Assembly (NCBI GenBank): GCA_004297775.1
Contig: SCUE01000007.1
Span: 186,001-250,000 of the forward strand
DNA from: Chloroflexota bacterium
GTDB lineage: Bacteria > Chloroflexota > UBA6077 > FW602-bin22
Reading direction: 5' to 3'
Length of the DNA stretch: 64,000 nucleotides
A model generated the notes under the pieces. The model saw only the letters and a program-made list of their open reading frames with translations. It was not told the DNA's origin and did no database searches. Positions 57,563-64,000 of this stretch are shown here, piece by piece; the stretch's first letter is position 1; each line of letters opens with the position of its first letter. Position numbers and translations under genes: made by a program.

Positions 57563-59172
57563 TGACGCGAACGGCGGCCGTCCGCGCGGCGTTGGCCGTT
57601 GGCGCGCTTTTCATCGCAACTGGATGCACCCGGCTCGTCGAAGAGGAGCCGACACCGACGCCGCTGCCGACGCCGGCCGAGTCGACGAAGCCGATCTTCA
57701 CCGTCAAGCGCGGCAACCTCATCGAGACCGTCCGCGGGCTCGGTCGCGTCGCCGCCAGCGAAGAAGCAACGATGTACTTCAAGCAGGCCGGGCGCCTGAA
57801 GCGTCTCTACGTCGAAATCACGCAGCGCGTCAAGAAGGGCGACATTCTCGCCGAACTCGAGACCGGCAGCCTGGCGACCCAGATCGCGCAGGCCAAGATC
57901 AATCTGGAAGTCGCGGATCTGGGACTGAAGCGGGCACTCGAGAAGGCCAACGCGACCGATCCGAGCGTCAAGAGCGCATCGGCCCGCGTCTCCCAGGCCG
58001 AGGCGGGCCGGGCTCAGGCCTCGGCGGCGCTCCAGAAGGTGCGCGCCGGCGCGACGACGGCCGATGTCTACGCCGCCGAGGCGGCCGTGGCCGCGGCGCA
58101 GGCCGCGCTCGATAAGGCCATCGCCGATCGGAATCGGGTCATCGCGCCGAAGTCGGCCGACGACGTCGCGGCGGCGCGCGCGACACTCGACAAAGCCAGG
58201 GCCGCCGTCGCGAAGGCACAGTCCGATTACGATCGCATCGCGCAGAGGCCTGACGCCGCGAGTTCGGCCCAGGCACTTGCCCTTCAGCAAGCCACCGCCG
58301 ATTTGCAGGCGGCCCAGGCACGATACAATCTGGCCACGGCCGCGCCCCGGGCCGAGGACGCGGCCGCCGTCGAGCGGAGCGTCGAGAGCGCCCGGGCGAC
58401 ACTCCAGAGCATGCTGGCGCGCCACGAACAGGTCAAGGCCGGCGCCTTGCCAGCCGATCTCGCGAACGCCGAGGCGGGCCTGAAGGTCGCCGAGGCGAAT
58501 CTCGAGGCGGCCCGGGCCGACCTCGATTCGAAGATCATCGCGGCCGGCCTATCGACCGCGAACTTCGACGTGCAGATTGCCCAGAAGCAGGTCGAACTAG
58601 CACGTGTCAGCCTCAAGACGCTCGAAGAACAGTTGGCCGACAGCCAGTTGATCGCACCGTTCGAAGGCCTGATCACGTCCGCGAACGGTCGTGAGGGCGA
58701 CGCTCTCCAGGCGTACGCGCCGATCGTCGTGATGGCGAATCCAAGCTCGATCCTGGTCTCGCTTGAAGTGAGCACGCAGGATCTCGGCAAGATTGCGCTG
58801 GGACAGGCCGCCGCATTGTCGCTCGACGCATTCAAAGGGCAGACGTTTCAGAGCAAGGTCATTGGATTGCCGAACGCCGCGTCCGGCCCGCAGCCGACCT
58901 CGCTGGCGCGGCAGGTGAAGTTCGAGTTCACGCCGCCTGGTCCGGTCGATCTCGGCGCGTTGGCGAACGTGACGATCACGACGCAGCGTCGAGACGATGT
59001 CTTGATCGTGCCGAACGCCGGGGTGCGCCGTTTCGCTGGCCGCAAGTACGTTCAGATCATTGGCGACAACGGACGGAAGCGCGAGATCGACGTCGAGACC
59101 GGAATCGTAACCGACCAGGAAACCGAGATCATCAAGGGCGTTCGCGAAGGCTACCGGGTCGTCTCCCAGTAG
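57562..59172 (+). CDS. HlyD/MacA-type efflux adaptor lipoprotein
   Basis: A 536-residue periplasmic-type adaptor. The signal ends in the lipobox ATGC with lipidated Cys22, then a Pro/Thr linker. The membrane-proximal barrel appears in TVKRGNLIETVRGLGRV and QAYAPIVVMANPS. A long Ala-rich coiled-coil hairpin (about residues 105-380) is much larger than in MacA. Transported with an ABC (MacB) partner in other bacteria, but none is adjacent. It shares one base with ridA (TAATG), an odd partner. Confidence 0.88.
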   Translation: MTRTAAVRAALAVGALFIATGCTRLVEEEPTPTPLPTPAESTKPIFTVKRGNLIETVRGLGRVAASEEATMYFKQAGRLKRLYVEITQRVKKGDILAELETGSLATQIAQAKINLEVADLGLKRALEKANATDPSVKSASARVSQAEAGRAQASAALQKVRAGATTADVYAAEAAVAAAQAALDKAIADRNRVIAPKSADDVAAARATLDKARAAVAKAQSDYDRIAQRPDAASSAQALALQQATADLQAAQARYNLATAAPRAEDAAAVERSVESARATLQSMLARHEQVKAGALPADLANAEAGLKVAEANLEAARADLDSKIIAAGLSTANFDVQIAQKQVELARVSLKTLEEQLADSQLIAPFEGLITSANGREGDALQAYAPIVVMANPSSILVSLEVSTQDLGKIALGQAAALSLDAFKGQTFQSKVIGLPNAASGPQPTSLARQVKFEFTPPGPVDLGALANVTITTQRRDDVLIVPNAGVRRFAGRKYVQIIGDNGRKREIDVETGIVTDQETEIIKGVREGYRVVSQ

Positions 59173-59189
59173 CGCATCGTCCGCGCTAC
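59169..59189 (+). terminator. Hairpin at the adaptor stop codon
   Basis: GTAGCGC-ATCGTCC-GCGCTAC is a perfect 7-bp stem that includes the stop codon. No T-run follows. Confidence 0.45.
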
Positions 59190-59243
59190 GCGACACGCGG
59201 TCGGGGATTCCCCTAAAGTCTCAGCGCAGTCCGTCGATAATGA

Positions 59244-59546
59244 GTGTTGACGGGCCTTACGGGGGCGACTGTGGCGCTCGAACCGATCTTCGGTGGCGGA
59301 CAGGTGGCGGCAAACGCCGTGACGACGCAGCAGTTGATGCGTGGGGTCGTCGATGCCGCGCCGCTTCAGATCGCGCAGGGTATGCAGGCGCGCGCCTTGA
59401 TGCGCGAAATGGACGAATCGGCCGATCGCGCCCCGTCATACGTCGCCGAAGTCGGTTCGACGCCGACGTACGACGTGAACGCCCGCGTCGAACCGGTGCC
59501 GGGCGACGGACAGCGGCGCGGCAGTCGATTCGACCAGCGGGCGTAG
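59244..59546 (+). CDS. Small hypothetical protein
   Basis: About 100 residues with a helical middle (MRGVVDAAPLQIAQGMQARA) and an acidic-to-basic tail. It has no membrane segment and no recognised domain. Codon third positions are strongly G/C, like real genes here. GATAAT (59236-59241) is very near the GTG 59244 and TTG 59247 starts, so the start could also be GTG 59271 (91 residues). Confidence 0.55.
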   Translation: MLTGLTGATVALEPIFGGGQVAANAVTTQQLMRGVVDAAPLQIAQGMQARALMREMDESADRAPSYVAEVGSTPTYDVNARVEPVPGDGQRRGSRFDQRA

Positions 59547-59683
59547 ACGCTTCCCGGTCGCCTCGTCAGCGGAGCGCATTCGATCTGCATGACCGATCCA
59601 CAGCAACAACCCAGGCACGGCACGGCATGACCCGGTATCGACGTAGCGCGAATCACGTATTCGGATTCGGCCATGACCGGCGT

Positions 59684-59714
59684 TATGATCCCTCACAGCA
59701 CAATCACGAGGGGG
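59684..59714 (+). promoter_or_regulatory. -10 box and ribosome binding site of the pspA operon
   Basis: TATGAT (59684-59689) is followed by GAGGGGGA about 8 nt before the GTG at 59722. The 175 bp before it hold no gene I can support. No sigma-54 motif (GG-N10-GC) is evident. Confidence 0.5.
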
Positions 59715-59721
59715 AAAATCC

Positions 59722-60414
59722 GTGGGGATATTCGATCGCGTCTCAATGCTCGTTCGCTCGAACCTGAATGATCTGCTCGACCGAGCCGAAGACCCGGAAA
59801 AGACACTCGATCAGGTCACCCGAGACATGGCCGATGCGATCAACAAGGCCAAGGCTCAGGTCGCGGAGACGATCGCGCAGAAGAATCTCGTCGAGTCCGA
59901 CTTCCAGGAAGCGGGACGACTCGCGACCGAGTGGAAATCGAAGGCCGAGGTCGCGGTGCGTCGTGGCGCGGACGATCTCGCCCGCGAGGCCCTCCGTCGG
60001 CACAAAGACTACGCCGCGAACGCGCAGGTCTACGAGCATCAACTCACGAGCCAGGTCGAAGTCGTCGACAAGCTGAAGAGCGATCTGCAGGCGCTTCAGT
60101 CGAAATACGAGCAGGTCGTCCGAAATCGGCAGATGCTGATCTCGCGGCACCGCACCGCGCAAGCGCAACAGAAGGTGCAGCAGACGGCCGCCGCCCTGGC
60201 CGGCATCGATCCGACGAGCGAGCTTGCGCGCATGGAAGACAAGATCCGGCTGGAAGAGGCGCGAGCCAAGGCCGGCGCCGAGTTGGGCGAGACGTCGCTG
60301 GACAGTCGATTCGCGGCGCTGGAAGCCGAGGGCGGTACCGACGTCGAGGACGAGCTTGCCGCGCTCAAGGCCAAGGTGTCGCCGCCAGCCCTCGAACCGG
60401 GGAAGTCGGCGTAG
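59722..60414 (+). CDS. pspA: PspA/IM30 family membrane-protection protein
   Basis: A 230-residue coiled-coil protein of the PspA/Vipp1/ESCRT-III group. The amphipathic start IFDRVSMLVRSNLNDLLDRAEDPEKTLDQ is the family opening, and the helices run to about residue 200. It oligomerises on damaged membranes. GAGGGGGA precedes the GTG. The operon with a DUF4178 protein and a zinc-ribbon membrane protein indicates an envelope-stress unit without PspBC or PspF. Confidence 0.93.
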   Translation: MGIFDRVSMLVRSNLNDLLDRAEDPEKTLDQVTRDMADAINKAKAQVAETIAQKNLVESDFQEAGRLATEWKSKAEVAVRRGADDLAREALRRHKDYAANAQVYEHQLTSQVEVVDKLKSDLQALQSKYEQVVRNRQMLISRHRTAQAQQKVQQTAAALAGIDPTSELARMEDKIRLEEARAKAGAELGETSLDSRFAALEAEGGTDVEDELAALKAKVSPPALEPGKSA

Positions 60415-60447
60415 CCGACCCATCGTCTCAACGGCCAGGAGGACGAC

Positions 60448-61134
60448 GTGGATCCACTATTCATCATCATCCTTCTGGGCGTGATCGGCGCGGGCGGCTA
60501 CTACCTGTATCGACGGCGCGCCGCGCCGGTCGCGGCGACGCCTGAACCGACCCCGACCGGTGGCATCGAAGTGACGCCCGACTTGAGCGCCCTGAAAACG
60601 GGCGACGCGATCTCGTTCTGGGACAACACTGATGCAACTGTCCTCGGTGTCATCACCTGCCGTGAGGCCATCAACGGTCGCGAGACCTCGTGGAAGTGGG
60701 TGTTTCTCAGCGGCGACAAGGTTCTGGAACTGCTGCCGCGCGGTCAGGTCCTCTACACCGGACAGGCGGTGGCGCACCAGGGTGACGAGTTCTTCGAACT
60801 CCTTGTCGGTGCTGGCGGCGTGCTCAAGCGGTTCGAAGGCAACGTCCGCGAGGGAATTGCGCACGAACCAGTCGAACTCCAGGTCGACGATACGGTCTAT
60901 CGTGTGCGCTCCACCGGCACGTTCACCGGCGCGCTCACCGGCGCCGCGAACGAAGTCGCGGCCGACGTCTGGGGCTCGCTCGGCACCGGTCAGCCGGACA
61001 ACGTGTACTTCAAACTGGTCCCGTCGGACGAAGCGAACGACACGGTCGCGCTTGGCATCTGGACATCCCACATCCTTATGCTCACTGGCAGGTCGATCGG
61101 TCGCGGCGAGATCGCGAACATCTTCGCGGCCTGA
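60448..61134 (+). CDS. DUF4178 membrane protein
   Basis: A 228-residue protein with one N-terminal membrane segment (residues 4-21) and a beta-rich DUF4178-type domain from about residue 50. WKWVFLSGDKVLELLP and YTGQAVAHQGDEFFELLVG carry the strands, and VPSDEANDTVALGIWTSHIL the end. DUF4178 is repeatedly found beside PspA-like proteins; its function is unknown. AGGAGG precedes the GTG. Confidence 0.8.
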   Translation: MDPLFIIILLGVIGAGGYYLYRRRAAPVAATPEPTPTGGIEVTPDLSALKTGDAISFWDNTDATVLGVITCREAINGRETSWKWVFLSGDKVLELLPRGQVLYTGQAVAHQGDEFFELLVGAGGVLKRFEGNVREGIAHEPVELQVDDTVYRVRSTGTFTGALTGAANEVAADVWGSLGTGQPDNVYFKLVPSDEANDTVALGIWTSHILMLTGRSIGRGEIANIFAA

Positions 61135-61164
61135 TACGCGGCCGATGCAATTGCCGGAGGCGCT

Positions 61165-61602
61165 GTGACTCCTGACCTCGGCGGGCAGATTCAGCGGGCG
61201 ATGCTGGATCGAGCCGCCGCGTCGGCCGCGATTGCCTGGATCGTGATCGCGATCGGAGTCGGACTCTGGGCTTCCGAAGTCAAGCGCCGGCGGTTCTGGA
61301 TCTGGTTCCTTCTCTCGTTCGTGACCGGCCCGGTCGCGTGGTACCTCATCTTCTCCCGACTCGGCATTGCCGTTCCGGTGTCAGTACGAATCACATGTCC
61401 GAAGTGCCAGAAGTTGACTCGATCGGACATGCCACGATGCGTTCGCTGTCGCGCGTTCATCGACGACTCGTCGCGCCATCGCGCGGGAGACCTCGCACGT
61501 CAGGCCGCGACGATGGTGTTCACGGCCCGAAGGCTGCTTGGCACGACACGGCGCGCCGTCGATGCCGCGCGTCAAGATCCAAAACCCCGCTCGGGTCGCT
61601 GA
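61165..61602 (+). CDS. Two-TM protein with zinc-ribbon
   Basis: A 145-residue protein with two membrane segments (about residues 19-36 and 44-66), then a zinc ribbon with Cys78-x2-Cys81 and Cys92-x2-Cys95 (TCPKCQ, RCVRCR), then a basic helical tail. GCCGGAGG precedes the GTG. It is the third gene of the PspA operon. Its 3' end carries the leaderless zwf promoter close behind. Confidence 0.75.
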   Translation: MTPDLGGQIQRAMLDRAAASAAIAWIVIAIGVGLWASEVKRRRFWIWFLLSFVTGPVAWYLIFSRLGIAVPVSVRITCPKCQKLTRSDMPRCVRCRAFIDDSSRHRAGDLARQAATMVFTARRLLGTTRRAVDAARQDPKPRSGR

Positions 61603-61624
61603 GTATGCGAACGACCAGCAATGG

Positions 61625-61630
61625 TATGCT
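61625..61630 (+). promoter_or_regulatory. -10 box of a leaderless promoter (zwf-opcA)
   Basis: TATGCT ends 6 nt before the ATG at 61637, with no ribosome binding site between. It lies 22 bp after the zinc-ribbon gene stop. Confidence 0.6.
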
Positions 61631-61636
61631 AGGCGG

Positions 61637-63175
61637 ATGACCGTCCAGTCGCACGCCAACCCGCTTCGCGAAGGGCTCCGACTGGAGCGAACCCCCGAAC
61701 CGTGTGTGATCGTAATCTTTGGTGCGACCGGCGATCTCACGCGGCGCAAGCTGGTGCCCGCCCTCTACAGCCTCGCCCATCAGCGGCAACTGTCGCCCGC
61801 GTTTGCGCTGGTGGGGTTTGCGCGTCGAGATTGGAGCACCGAGGACTTTCGACGTGAAATGCGCTCCGGGGTCGACCAGTTCGGACGAGACGTCCACGCC
61901 GGGGTCTGGGAGAGTTTCGCCGAAGGTCTGGAGTTCAACCGTGGCGCATTCGACGATCCGGAGGCCTATCGACAACTCGGCGAACTGCTGAAGAAGATCG
62001 ATGCCGAGCGCGGCACGGCTGGCAACCGCCTCTACTACCTGGCAACATCTCCGGAGAGCTACGCCGACATCACGCGCCACCTGACCGACGCTGGCCTGAT
62101 CAACCGGAACGATCACGGGCCATGGACTCGGATGGTTGTCGAAAAGCCGTTCGGGCACGACCTCGCCAGCGCGCAGCGACTGAACCGCTTGCTGCTGACC
62201 CATTCGCTTCGCGAGCGCCAGGTATTTCGCATCGACCATTACCTTGGCAAGGAAACCGTCCAGAACATCCTGGCGGTACGGTTCGGCAACCTCATCTTCG
62301 AACCGATTTGGAATGCTCAGTACGTCGACCACGTTCAGATCACCGTCGCCGAGTCGGTCGGCGTGGAAGGCCGCGCCGGCTACTACGAGGAAGCCGGCGC
62401 GATCCGCGACATGGTCCAGAACCACATGATGCAGCTTGTCTCGCTGGTGGCGATGGAGCCGCCAACCGCCTTCGAAGCTGACGCGGTCCGCGATGAGAAG
62501 GTCAAGGTACTTCGCTCGATTCGGCTGCCGGACAAAGACGTCGGACAGTGGACGGCTCGTGGACAGTACGCGCCGGGCTCGATTGGCGGGGCGGCTGTGC
62601 CGGCGTATCGACAGGAGCGCGGGGTCGATGTCGTGTCCGCCACCGAGACGTATGTCGCCATCAAACTATCGATCGAGAATTGGCGGTGGGCCGGCACGCC
62701 GTTCTACCTGCGATCCGGGAAGCGTCTGCCGAAGCGCATCACCGAAATCGCGATTACCTTCAAGCGCGTTCCGCATCTTCTGTTCGATCGATCGGCCGTC
62801 ACCGGCCTCGAGCAGAATGTCCTGACGTTGCGCATCCAGCCGGACGAGGGGATTTCACTGCGGTTTGGCGCCAAGGTGCCCGGGCCAACCGTTCGTCTTC
62901 GATCGGTCAACATGGACTTTCTGTACGGCATTGCTTTCGGTTCCGAGCCGGCCGACGCGTACGAACGACTGCTGCTCGACGCAATGCTCGGCGACCAGAC
63001 GCTCTTCACCCGACGCGACGAAGTCGAGCAGGCGTGGACGCTCGTGAACCACATCACCGACGGCTGGAAGAAGCTGCCGCCGATCAGCGGCCCGAACTAC
63101 GCCGCCGGAACCTGGGGGCCGGAAGAGGCGGACGATTTGATCGGCCGTGATCAACGACAGTGGCGGCGTCTCTAG
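61637..63175 (+). CDS. zwf: Glucose-6-phosphate 1-dehydrogenase
   Basis: A 512-residue NADP-dependent enzyme that oxidises glucose-6-phosphate to the lactone, opening the oxidative pentose phosphate path. The cofactor motif is FGATGDLTRRKLVPAL (residues 29-44) and the active-site signature is RIDHYLGKETVQN. VEKPFG and YYEEAGAIRDMVQNH follow. Length and order are canonical. It is leaderless and precedes opcA by four bases. Confidence 0.96.
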   Translation: MTVQSHANPLREGLRLERTPEPCVIVIFGATGDLTRRKLVPALYSLAHQRQLSPAFALVGFARRDWSTEDFRREMRSGVDQFGRDVHAGVWESFAEGLEFNRGAFDDPEAYRQLGELLKKIDAERGTAGNRLYYLATSPESYADITRHLTDAGLINRNDHGPWTRMVVEKPFGHDLASAQRLNRLLLTHSLRERQVFRIDHYLGKETVQNILAVRFGNLIFEPIWNAQYVDHVQITVAESVGVEGRAGYYEEAGAIRDMVQNHMMQLVSLVAMEPPTAFEADAVRDEKVKVLRSIRLPDKDVGQWTARGQYAPGSIGGAAVPAYRQERGVDVVSATETYVAIKLSIENWRWAGTPFYLRSGKRLPKRITEIAITFKRVPHLLFDRSAVTGLEQNVLTLRIQPDEGISLRFGAKVPGPTVRLRSVNMDFLYGIAFGSEPADAYERLLLDAMLGDQTLFTRRDEVEQAWTLVNHITDGWKKLPPISGPNYAAGTWGPEEADDLIGRDQRQWRRL

Positions 63176-63179
63176 CGCG

Positions 63180-64000
63180 ATGAGCGCACCACCATCCAGC
63201 GCAGCCCACGAAGTCGATGTCGCGCGGATCGAGCGCGAATTGGTGGCGCTTCTCCACGCGCCGGAGAACCTCTCCCCGAACGGCATCCCGGCGTCGCGGA
63301 CGGCCGTCCTGAATCTCGTCGCCTACGCTGGCGACCGCGGCGCGATGGAGCGCGTCAACCATACGCTGGCGGCGCTGGTCGATCACCATCCGTCGCGCAC
63401 GATCGTGGCGATGGTCGAGAACGCGCTTCCGGTGAACACGATCGAGGCGTGGGTTCAGGCGCACTGCAAGGCGCTGGGTACCACCGGCATGCGCATCTGC
63501 GTGGAGCAGATCGTGCTTGAGGCGCAGCCGGAGGCCTTGCGTCGGCTGCCCAACGCAATCCTGGCGCTCTTGGTCGCCGATTTGCCGGTTGTGCTCTGGT
63601 GGCCGGGTGAACCATCGCCGCGCGACCCGCTTCTCTACGATCTGCTGAAGCCGGCCTTCCGGATGGTCGTCGATACGGCCGACTTCACGCACCTCGAACG
63701 CTCGCTCTCATCGCTGGCAACGCTGGGCCGCCGTCCGGGTCTCGCATTCGACATGGTGGACCTGAGCTGGGAGCGATTGACGCCGTGGCGCGAGATGATC
63801 GCTCAGTTCTGGGATGTCGCCGCGTGGCGGGCCGGGCTCAGAAGCGTGCATGGCGTCGAGATCGACATCATCGAGAACGGCGACGGGCGATCGAGTCGGA
63901 GTCAGGGACTTCTGTTGGCCGGATGGCTGGCCTCGCGTCTCGGCTGGCGTGCGCGTGCGTTCGAGCGCCTGACCGACGGCTATCGGCTGGTCGCGCGGCG
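63180..64000 (+). CDS. opcA: Glucose-6-phosphate dehydrogenase assembly protein OpcA (partial)
   Basis: The reading frame opens at ATG 63180 and is still open at the window end, so the C-terminus is missing. Translation gives SRTAVLNLVAYAGDRGA, SRTIVAMVENALPVNT, LPVVLWWPGEPSPRDP and DLSWERLTPWREMIAQFWD, the pattern of the OpcA family. OpcA activates or helps assemble Zwf, mainly known from cyanobacteria and Actinobacteria. It follows zwf by 4 bp. Confidence 0.88.
   Translation, partial: MSAPPSSAAHEVDVARIERELVALLHAPENLSPNGIPASRTAVLNLVAYAGDRGAMERVNHTLAALVDHHPSRTIVAMVENALPVNTIEAWVQAHCKALGTTGMRICVEQIVLEAQPEALRRLPNAILALLVADLPVVLWWPGEPSPRDPLLYDLLKPAFRMVVDTADFTHLERSLSSLATLGRRPGLAFDMVDLSWERLTPWREMIAQFWDVAAWRAGLRSVHGVEIDIIENGDGRSSRSQGLLLAGWLASRLGWRARAFERLTDGYRLVAR

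Noticed and set aside
1-64000. CRISPR arrays, insertion sequences or integrases
   Set aside because: I saw no regularly spaced repeats, transposase motifs or terminal inverted repeats with target duplications by eye.

Overview
The window is about 64% GC and packed with genes on both strands. No stretch over about 235 bases lacks a gene, and I see no rRNA, tRNA, CRISPR array, transposase, integrase or phage module. It reads as ordinary chromosome of a high-GC, probably monoderm bacterium. Chloroflexota or a neighbouring lineage is my best guess. The support is a DUF6062-type Cys-rich protein, a YvcK-like protein with an N-terminal membrane anchor, VanW and Tat-type amidase cell-wall proteins, a CysO/CysM pair, a CBS-containing Mn pyrophosphatase, a zwf-opcA pair, and many start codons lying 6-8 nt after a TANNNT box (leaderless transcripts). 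The phylum is an inference, not a sequence match.

Layout. 1-8 kb: alkaline-phosphatase/sulfatase-fold hydrolase; ccdA-lgt envelope pair; a four-module Cys/His protein; a thioredoxin-fold DUF255 protein; Glu/Leu dehydrogenase. 8-15 kb: DNA polymerase III alpha, a small membrane protein, membrane-anchored YvcK, a secreted clan-A glycosidase. 15-22 kb: cysO-cysM, a secreted amidase behind an operator-like promoter, VanW, a six-hairpin glycosidase, QueF and a HEIAH protein. 22-26 kb: sugar-acid genes (DUF4432 epimerase, mannonate-dehydratase-like enolase, Ldh2 dehydrogenase). 26-35 kb: two tandem mini-membrane proteins, gamma carbonic anhydrase, LysM-M23 peptidase, EamA permease, CBS-Mn pyrophosphatase, serine hydrolase, ABC exporter. 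35-41 kb: hydroxyacid dehydrogenase, an aminotransferase-M20 amidohydrolase pair, a TerC protein behind a yybP-ykoY Mn2+ riboswitch, a second Ldh2.

40.7-45.3 kb is the most interesting locus. It is a six-gene, mostly 4-nt-overlapping operon from one leaderless promoter: NTP_transf_5 nucleotidyltransferase, HprK-like P-loop protein, PqqD-like recognition protein, SPASM radical SAM enzyme, Ser-His signal-peptidase-like protein and a methyltransferase, followed by a 35-codon ORF coupled to the last gene. It looks like a peptide-modifying (RiPP-type) system with no lasso cyclase and no obvious classical precursor.

45-64 kb: sugar-phosphate-isomerase-like protein, an alpha/beta hydrolase lacking its triad, a helical protein related to one at 31 kb, a lone flagellin, a heterodimeric ABC exporter, Bcp, ComB, a methyltransferase-like protein, an alcohol dehydrogenase-ThiO-RidA-adaptor run, a PspA-DUF4178-zinc-ribbon operon, and zwf-opcA (opcA cut by the window end).
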